From NCBI GenBank assembly GCA_965243755.1, contig CBDEVW010000005.1, positions 1 through 64,000 of the forward strand: a stretch of DNA of 64,000 nucleotides, in the 5' to 3' direction. Numbering within the stretch: the stretch's first letter is position 1; each line of letters opens with the position of its first letter. Below, in pieces: positions 58,078 through 64,000 of this stretch. The stretch comes from JANSWY01 sp965243755. Its GTDB lineage: Bacteria; Bacteroidota; Bacteroidia; Cytophagales; Cyclobacteriaceae. The translations under genes were made by a program, and so were the position numbers. The notes under the pieces are model-generated. The model did no database searches. It was not told where the DNA came from and worked only from the letters and a program-made list of their open reading frames with translations.

Positions 58078-58770
58078 ATGAATAAACTAATACCCATTAT
58101 TCTCCTTCTTTACCTGCTGGGCAGTTCCTGTTCAGGTACGCAGGAAAAACCACCCAAGTCCCCTGTTGTCAATACAGACGAAAAGCAATCAAAAAATATT
58201 GAAAAGCCAGTGATCATGTTTTTTGGGAACAGTATTACTGCCGGCTATGGTATTGATCAGTCAGATGCCTTTAGCGCAATTATCCAGCGTAGGTTGGATT
58301 CATTGGGATACAACTATCGAGTGATCAATGCGGGCCTGAGTGGAGAAACCACAGCAAGTGGGTTATCAAGAGTTGATTGGGTATTACGAACGATCCCCGA
58401 AATATTTGTATTGGAACTAGCGGGTAATGATGGCCTGAGAGGACTACCAGTGCCAGAAACAAAAAAGAATCTGCTATCAATCATTGATAAAGTAAGATCA
58501 GCAAACCCTGATGTAAAAATAGTATTGGCGGGTATGGAAGTGCCGCCAAACATGGGCCCTGATTATGCATCGGAGTTCAGAGCAATTTTTCCGGAAGTAG
58601 CAAAGGCCAAAGAAGTGACGTTGATCCCTTTTATTTTGGATAAGGTGGGAGGTGAGCCGTCTTTAAATCTACCTGATGGTATACACCCTACCGAAGAAGG
58701 CCATCAAATTGTAGCGGAGACCGTATGGAAATACCTCGAACCATTATTGGATAAATCTCAATTAAATTAG
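58078..58770 (+). CDS. TesA-like SGNH-hydrolase lipoprotein (arylesterase/lysophospholipase)
   Basis: A 230-residue SGNH hydrolase with a signal sequence and lipobox-like Cys18 (LLGSSC). The four blocks are present: Ser52 in FFGNSITAG, Gly87 in AGLSGETT, Asn117 in ELAGNDGLRG, Asp200 and His203 in LPDGIHPTEEGH. It hydrolyses thioesters, esters or lysophospholipids in the periplasm. The E. coli counterpart tesA is also divergent from ybbA, supporting the call. It is 21 bases before the AGCS symporter gene. Confidence 0.88.
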   Translation: MNKLIPIILLLYLLGSSCSGTQEKPPKSPVVNTDEKQSKNIEKPVIMFFGNSITAGYGIDQSDAFSAIIQRRLDSLGYNYRVINAGLSGETTASGLSRVDWVLRTIPEIFVLELAGNDGLRGLPVPETKKNLLSIIDKVRSANPDVKIVLAGMEVPPNMGPDYASEFRAIFPEVAKAKEVTLIPFILDKVGGEPSLNLPDGIHPTEEGHQIVAETVWKYLEPLLDKSQLN

Positions 58771-58791
58771 CGCCTACCAAACCTAAAATTC

Positions 58792-60141
58792 ATGCGTTCC
58801 ATTGAACAATTTGTAGCTGATGCTGTCCCTTTTATCTGGGGACCTCCATTATTGATTTTATTACTTGGAGGTGGACTTTTCTTCCTGATCTATTCAAGGT
58901 TTATCCCGTTCAAACACTTTTTTCATGCCATCAATGTACTTCGGGGAAAATATGATGATCCTAATGATCCTGGTCAGATTAATCATTTTCAGGCTTTATC
59001 CGGGGCGTTAGCCGCTACTATTGGGATGGGTAACATAAGTGGCGTGGCATTGGCCATTGCGGCAGGTGGACCTGGGGCGATGTTTTGGATGTGGATCAGC
59101 GCTTTTCTGGGTATGGCTACCAAATTTTTCACATGTACTTTGTCCGTGATGTACCGTGGACAGGATTCCGAAGGGGAGGTGCAGGGTGGACCCATGTATG
59201 TCATCAGAGAGGGATTGAGTAAATCGTGGAAACCCCTGGCAATATTTTTTTGTGTCGCCGGCTTTTTTGGTTCTACACCTGTTTTTCAGACCAACCAGAT
59301 GATTGCCGTCATGAAAGATGTCATTCTGGTCCCGGCAGGTTTTGAGAGTGGTTTTCAACTGGATTTTACACTGGGAGTAATCATTGCAGTGCTGGTGGCA
59401 TTGGTAATTCTTGGTGGAATTAAGAGAATTGGGAGTGTAGCCTCCAAACTGGTACCGTCAATGGTGGTATTATATGTAGTTAGTGTAGTTGTCATTCTTT
59501 TGATGAATGCTACGGACATCATTCCTTCTCTTTTATTTATTGTAGAAGATGCATTTACTGCCAAAGCTGCACTTGGAGGCGCCTTTGGAGCAATTGTAGT
59601 TGAAGGTGCAAAGAGGGCAGCATTTTCAAATGAAGCAGGAATAGGTACAGCTCCCATGATGCATGGTGTCGCCAAGACCAAAGAACCGGTGAGGGAAGGG
59701 TTGGTAGCGATGTTGGGTCCGGCAATTGATACGCTGGTGATCTGTACCATGACCGGGTTGGTAATACTGATCACCGGAGTGTGGAACACTGGAGACGACA
59801 ATGGGATTACTTTAACAGCCAGTGCTTTTCAATCCAGCTTACCTGTAATAGGGCCTTACATTCTGGTGACTTGTGTTGTAATTTTTGCCATTACCACAAT
59901 ATTTGGTTTAGCATTTTACGGTAGACAATGTCTCTCATTTTTGATAGGTGCGAAATACGGTAAGTTATTCAACTACTGGTACATTGCACTAATTTTAGTA
60001 GGATCTGTATCCAGTTTGGATTTTGTGGTAAACATCGTATTTGTAGGGTACGGATTAATGGCATTCCCAACAATGATTTCTGCTCTGATGTTGTCTGGCA
60101 AGGTGGTAGAGCAGGCTAAAATTTACTTCAATAAATTATGA
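58792..60141 (+). CDS. alanine/glycine:cation symporter (AGCS family)
   Basis: A 449-residue transporter with about ten membrane helices. Family hallmarks: IGMGNISGVALAIAAGGPGA (sodium/amino-acid site), EVQGGPMYVIREGLSK and GGAFGAIVVEGAKRAAFSNE with GIGTAPMMHG. It takes up alanine or glycine with sodium (or proton). The methyltransferase gene overlaps its stop by four bases. Confidence 0.93.
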   Translation: MRSIEQFVADAVPFIWGPPLLILLLGGGLFFLIYSRFIPFKHFFHAINVLRGKYDDPNDPGQINHFQALSGALAATIGMGNISGVALAIAAGGPGAMFWMWISAFLGMATKFFTCTLSVMYRGQDSEGEVQGGPMYVIREGLSKSWKPLAIFFCVAGFFGSTPVFQTNQMIAVMKDVILVPAGFESGFQLDFTLGVIIAVLVALVILGGIKRIGSVASKLVPSMVVLYVVSVVVILLMNATDIIPSLLFIVEDAFTAKAALGGAFGAIVVEGAKRAAFSNEAGIGTAPMMHGVAKTKEPVREGLVAMLGPAIDTLVICTMTGLVILITGVWNTGDDNGITLTASAFQSSLPVIGPYILVTCVVIFAITTIFGLAFYGRQCLSFLIGAKYGKLFNYWYIALILVGSVSSLDFVVNIVFVGYGLMAFPTMISALMLSGKVVEQAKIYFNKL

Positions 60142-60977
60142 GCAAAAGAAAAAGAAGGATAAAGCACAGGCTCAGAAGCGTGTTTAGTACATTAAGATCT
60201 AAATTCCTTAACCATCACCCAGATGAATCACGACTGATCAGATGTCTGCGGCGGTTTAATGGATACTCTTCAGAGGAATTAGAGGCAATTGCTCTTATAG
60301 AGTCGCTCCGTGATAAACTAAAGGGTTCAACAGAAACTGTCAATGTACAGGATTTTGGTGCTGGCGTACATGATTCACACTCCGGGGATGACATCAATAA
60401 TGGTGTTTGGGTAAGAAAAAATGTCAGGGATTTACCTGTAAGTTCCAAAAAGATGGGTGAAATCATGTTCAGGTTGATCAGGGAGTTTCAGCCCAGGGTT
60501 TGTCTTGAACTGGGGACAAGTTCCGGCATTTCGGCCGCTTATGGAATACAAGCACTTAAACTTAATGGCCAAGGAAAATACCTAACTTTAGAGGGAGCCC
60601 AGGAGGTTGCAAATGTGGCACAAAAGACCATTGAGGAATGCGGTTACAACAACTTTGAGATTATTGTAGGGAAATTCTCAGATACCCTGGAAGGTGTCTT
60701 GCAAAAAAATGAACCAGTTGATTTCGCTTTTATTGACGGCCATCACGTGGAAGAGGCCACTATTGAATATTACCAGCAAGTCCTGAAGTATGTATCTGAA
60801 AAAGCAGTGATTATATTTGATGACATCAATTGGTCCCAGGGCATGCATAATGCCTGGAATAAAATAATAGCTGACGACAATGTAAAAGCATCATTCGACC
60901 TTTTTGAAAGGGGTATAGTTATATTGGATTCATCAAGGAAAGACAAAAGTGCTAAACATTACAGCATTAAAGTTTAA
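60138..60977 (+). CDS. class I SAM-dependent methyltransferase (O-methyltransferase-like)
   Basis: A 279-residue protein with a basic N-terminal stretch (SKRKRRIKHRLRSVFSTLRS) and an O-methyltransferase core: VCLELGTSSGISAAYGIQAL (motif I), TLEGAQEVANVAQKTIEECG, PVDFAFIDGHHVEEATIEYY and AVIIFDDINWSQGM, where the Asp residues could bind a divalent metal as in catechol O-methyltransferase-type enzymes. Substrate unknown. It overlaps the AGCS gene by four bases, and its 3' end faces the second CHAT gene. Confidence 0.82.
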   Translation: MSKRKRRIKHRLRSVFSTLRSKFLNHHPDESRLIRCLRRFNGYSSEELEAIALIESLRDKLKGSTETVNVQDFGAGVHDSHSGDDINNGVWVRKNVRDLPVSSKKMGEIMFRLIREFQPRVCLELGTSSGISAAYGIQALKLNGQGKYLTLEGAQEVANVAQKTIEECGYNNFEIIVGKFSDTLEGVLQKNEPVDFAFIDGHHVEEATIEYYQQVLKYVSEKAVIIFDDINWSQGMHNAWNKIIADDNVKASFDLFERGIVILDSSRKDKSAKHYSIKV

Positions 60978-60999
60978 GAGTAGCAGTGATACATTTTTA

Positions 61000-63900
61000 T
61001 CATATTCCAATCATAACAAATGCGCCCCAATAAAACGGGTGTTTATATTGTTTCTTGATTTTTTTCTGTGCTTCTGCAAAGGCCTCACGCTTATCACCCT
61101 TTTTAAGGAGATTTTTATAAAATGTGGTCATCAGGTCTTTGGTAGCCTTGTCATCCACACTCCAGAGAGACATGATGATGGTTTCTGTGCCTGCAACAAA
61201 AAAGGCACGTTGTAAACCATAAATTCCTTCGCCTGCCGAGATTTCACCAAGTCCGGTCTCACAAGCAGATAGAATGACCATTTTATTTCCCGAGAATCCC
61301 AGATTCATGATCTCAAAGGCAGTTAGGATGCCATCTTCACCAGTATTCTTTTTGAGTTGTTGGTCACTTGCTCCAGCGAACAGAAGCCCGGAGTATAACA
61401 TCGGGTCCAGCTTTGCACCCGAAGTGATCATGGAAGATTCGTCAAGAAAGAATCCATGGGTCGCCAGGTGAATTACATCATATCCCAGATTAGCCTTTAC
61501 ATTTTGTTCATTCGATTCTGCATGTAGAAATTGCTGGAAACTAACGCCCTGTTCTTGCAACAGCCCGGCAACAGTTTTAATTTCTTCTTCAGTCCCGGGC
61601 AGATCTGTAAGGTTGCTGATGTTAAAGGATCTTGTCTTTATTTCCATCGCTTCATCCTGGATCCCATCAAGGTCATAATGTGGGCGTCCTACCAGAAGGT
61701 AAGTAGAGCTCTTTGGATCCCACATTTGAGAGGGTAGCCGAATGGTTTGTGTTACATCTTTGGTGGAGGTAAGTTGTACAATTTGATAGGTATCTAGTAA
61801 AAATGCCTTATTGCTCGCATTATAGATGGTGGCCAGGCTGATTTTATGATACACTCCATCCGGGGCATAAAAGATTTTTGTAATACCATTGGCCAGTAAA
61901 AATTGATCTATGGGCTTCCAGTAGGTTTGATAAGAGACATCATCCTCAATCGTATACTTGATGGAGTTTTTATAGTAAGAGAATCCATTTTTCTCCAATC
62001 TATCCCCATTGCCAACAAAAATCAATTTAGGATAATCGAGGTGCTTTGTAATCACCAGGGCAGCATAGATCGCGTCATTGTCAAGATCAGTCTTGACAAT
62101 TTCAACTGCTGCCTCATTGGGTTGAAGCACACTTTGTACCGCTTCAAATGATACGACCTGATCAGTGAACGATTCATTAAAATCGGATGATTTTCGTGAG
62201 AGCTCTTTTTCAATATCAGAAATCTTTTGTTCCAGTTCAGCAATTTTTGACTGACTATCTTTCAACTGGGAAGCCTTTAAAGAAGACATGTCTGCAATCT
62301 GCTTTCTAAGCATTGTCCATTCAGAGAACAGCGTGATGAGCTCTATGTTCCCGCTTTCGAAAATTCCATCACGAACCCGTTTGGTTGAACTGAGCAGAAT
62401 ACCCTTTGTTGCCAGTTCCAGATTATACCAGTCTTTAATAATTGATTTGGACAAGGCGTCAGGGTCATTTTGTCCTCTGGCAATGATGTATCTTTTGAAA
62501 TTCTGAAGAAATTTTCTTTTCTCAGCTACAAATTGTTCTTTCTCAGATTCGGATAAGTAGCTGAAAGAGTTACGGATCTGCTTAATTTGCCTGATTGACA
62601 TTTCTGAAAGTAGCACTTCCGCTTTGCTGTATGCTTCAGTTTCTGTGTATAGTTTGGCCAGGTTGTTAATGGTTAGCAGGTAGCCTGGATGATCTTTTGT
62701 ATAATATTCTTCAAACAGTTCTTTCGCTTCTCGCAGGAATTTTTCTGCTTCTTCAAACTGCCCCTTATCGGTATAAAGCAAACCCAGGTTCGAGGCATTA
62801 CTCAAATAATCGGGGTGGTTCTTACCAACAGTTTGTTCGAGAAGCCCCAGAGACTTCAGATAATCGGACTCTGCCTGGGCATAATTTTGTTTGTCATGGA
62901 AGTATTTTGCCCGATTGGCAATTAATATCGCATAACCAGGATGTAGTTGCCCTGTAGACAGCTCCTGCCACCCAATTGCATGGCTTAACAGCATTAGAAT
63001 CGAATCGCTTTCTGGTTTATTTTTCATTAAGACCTTGGCAAGATTTGAAGCGAGAGCAATCTTAAGACTGGGAGCATTTATTTTTTGATTTTCAATTACT
63101 GACAATGCTTCCCGGTAGTTGGATTCAGCGGCATCAACATTGGCCAGGGATTCAAACAGTGCTCCTTTACTATTTTTGATGGAAGCAGCCTCTTTAGTAT
63201 TTAATAAGGCATTATCTCGTAAAATCTGTTCTGCTTTGTTGAAATAGAAATCAGCGTCCTTAAAATTCTGCAGCAAAAACCGTTGATTCCCGATGGCTTG
63301 ATTAGCTTTTGCAAGCATCAGGGGAGCGGCACCAGATGATGAGGATAGGTCGTTGATATAATTAGAGAATACATCGTCAGCTTCCTGAAATCTTCCAAGT
63401 GTCGTTAGGGCATTTCCAAGCCTAAAAACTGTTTGAGAGAATGACGAACTGTCCGTAAGATTATGTTTTCTGTGTTTATCCAGCGCCTTTGATAAGAGGT
63501 TAAATTGTTTTTCATTATTGTTCAATATTCGAGCGACTTCAGAAGCTTCGATTAGTGCCTTAATTTCCTCCATGGGGTTACCTGAATAATTTTGAAGCAC
63601 CTGGTCATAATACTTTCCCCCAGAAGCCCATTGTCCAAGTAGAACACTCAGCCTTGCAGCGTTAAGTTGGGTGCCTTGTCTGGAATACTCATTAGCATCA
63701 CAATTTTTTGATTCACAATGATCAAGTAGCATCTCGCAGACACGGAGTGCACCACCATAATCGGGTACACTGGTGAAAATATTGTAGTAGTCCCCTAAAA
63801 AACCTTCAAATTGAGGTTGATTTGATTTATAGGTGGATAGTTCATCAAAGAAATCTGCGGCCTGGTCAAATCTGTCATAATTTGAAAGTAAGGCACTGTA

Positions 63901-64000
63901 ATTGTCCATCACCTGGTAGTAGAAATTGTTTTTAGCATTGTTAGAAGCCAACAGCTGAAGTAGCTGGTCATAATAATGGCCTGCACTGTCAATCATCCCC
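61000..64000 (-). CDS. TPR-CHAT protease, N-terminus cut by the window edge
   Basis: At least 1000 codons, open at the right edge. TPR repeats cover the visible N-terminal half (for example YLSNASNLGLLYTDKGQFEE and YLLTINNLAKLYTETEAYSK), a helical linker follows (around 62200-62560), then a CHAT domain. The catalytic His is in HLATHGFF (codon 61456-61458) and Cys in LSACETGLGE (codon 61261-61263), so the protease is probably active. It is a paralogue of the exported CHAT protein at 39791 (same end GAFVMIG). Whether it has a signal peptide cannot be seen. The ATG at 63996 is probably internal. Confidence 0.85.
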   Translation of the reverse strand, partial: GMIDSAGHYYDQLLQLLASNNAKNNFYYQVMDNYSALLSNYDRFDQAADFFDELSTYKSNQPQFEGFLGDYYNIFTSVPDYGGALRVCEMLLDHCESKNCDANEYSRQGTQLNAARLSVLLGQWASGGKYYDQVLQNYSGNPMEEIKALIEASEVARILNNNEKQFNLLSKALDKHRKHNLTDSSSFSQTVFRLGNALTTLGRFQEADDVFSNYINDLSSSSGAAPLMLAKANQAIGNQRFLLQNFKDADFYFNKAEQILRDNALLNTKEAASIKNSKGALFESLANVDAAESNYREALSVIENQKINAPSLKIALASNLAKVLMKNKPESDSILMLLSHAIGWQELSTGQLHPGYAILIANRAKYFHDKQNYAQAESDYLKSLGLLEQTVGKNHPDYLSNASNLGLLYTDKGQFEEAEKFLREAKELFEEYYTKDHPGYLLTINNLAKLYTETEAYSKAEVLLSEMSIRQIKQIRNSFSYLSESEKEQFVAEKRKFLQNFKRYIIARGQNDPDALSKSIIKDWYNLELATKGILLSSTKRVRDGIFESGNIELITLFSEWTMLRKQIADMSSLKASQLKDSQSKIAELEQKISDIEKELSRKSSDFNESFTDQVVSFEAVQSVLQPNEAAVEIVKTDLDNDAIYAALVITKHLDYPKLIFVGNGDRLEKNGFSYYKNSIKYTIEDDVSYQTYWKPIDQFLLANGITKIFYAPDGVYHKISLATIYNASNKAFLLDTYQIVQLTSTKDVTQTIRLPSQMWDPKSSTYLLVGRPHYDLDGIQDEAMEIKTRSFNISNLTDLPGTEEEIKTVAGLLQEQGVSFQQFLHAESNEQNVKANLGYDVIHLATHGFFLDESSMITSGAKLDPMLYSGLLFAGASDQQLKKNTGEDGILTAFEIMNLGFSGNKMVILSACETGLGEISAGEGIYGLQRAFFVAGTETIIMSLWSVDDKATKDLMTTFYKNLLKKGDKREAFAEAQKKIKKQYKHPFYWGAFVMIGI

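Overview
The window is a piece of a Bacteroidota chromosome, most likely a marine member of Cytophagales. Several things point there: parts of the type IX secretion/gliding machinery (SprE/PorW-like and PorE-like lipoproteins), an ATP synthase operon without beta and epsilon genes, many lipoproteins and TPR/CHAT proteins, a DksA-like protein with the Bacteroidota-type degenerate zinc finger, and promoters of the TTTG-N19..20-TAnnTTTG type (the clearest is in front of tRNA-Phe). Gene density is high, there is no insertion sequence, prophage, CRISPR array or rRNA, and both ends cut through genes (a class A penicillin-binding protein at the left, a CHAT protease at the right).

Layout. 1-2866: PBP1A start and the SprE/PorW-like lipoprotein, reading left. 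2967-9850: M23 peptidase, bactofilin, AtpZ, an AtpI-like protein, then atpB-E-F-H-A-G, with a terminator-like hairpin after atpE and a strong terminator after atpG. 9934-11357: a UbiA-like prenyltransferase and a methyltransferase. 11399-14827: ECF sigma factor, anti-sigma-like protein and three exported envelope proteins. 14801-16575 (left): rluB, scpB and a DksA-like protein. 17043-18566: SH3-type lipoprotein. 18563-27061 (left): a 2832-residue exported protein built of Ig-like and lamin-tail modules. 27180-29471: asd and a THUMP-like methyltransferase, then tRNA-Phe. 29790-31936: a two-gene membrane Fe-S oxidoreductase resembling a split ETF:menaquinone oxidoreductase.

32191-37128 (left) is a signalling operon: OmpR-type response regulator, PhoR-type kinase, Big2 lipoprotein, outer-membrane barrel and a lipoprotein with a duplicated domain. 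Almost the same 16-bp direct-repeat box precedes both the response regulator and the last gene, which suggests autoregulation and a small regulon. 37280-39787: a conserved Bacteroidota protein and the PorE-like OmpA lipoprotein. 39791-44245 (left): an exported TPR-CHAT protease, a small secreted protein and a site-2 protease. 44367-48316: purM, DUF2071, then a YHYH/MORN/SCO1 lipoprotein trio.

48310-54729: yraN, lipB with a small partner, a DEDDy exonuclease, RNase R, a polyprenyl diphosphate synthase and a rhomboid protease. 54740-58770: the ybbP/ybbA ABC exporter-like pair, divergent from a TesA-like SGNH hydrolase. 58792-60977: AGCS amino-acid:sodium symporter and an O-methyltransferase-like protein. 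61000-64000: a second TPR-CHAT protein. Most genes are housekeeping or envelope functions. The least explained parts are the response-regulator operon, the ECF cluster, the two CHAT proteins, the giant lamin-tail protein and the UbiA-methyltransferase pair.
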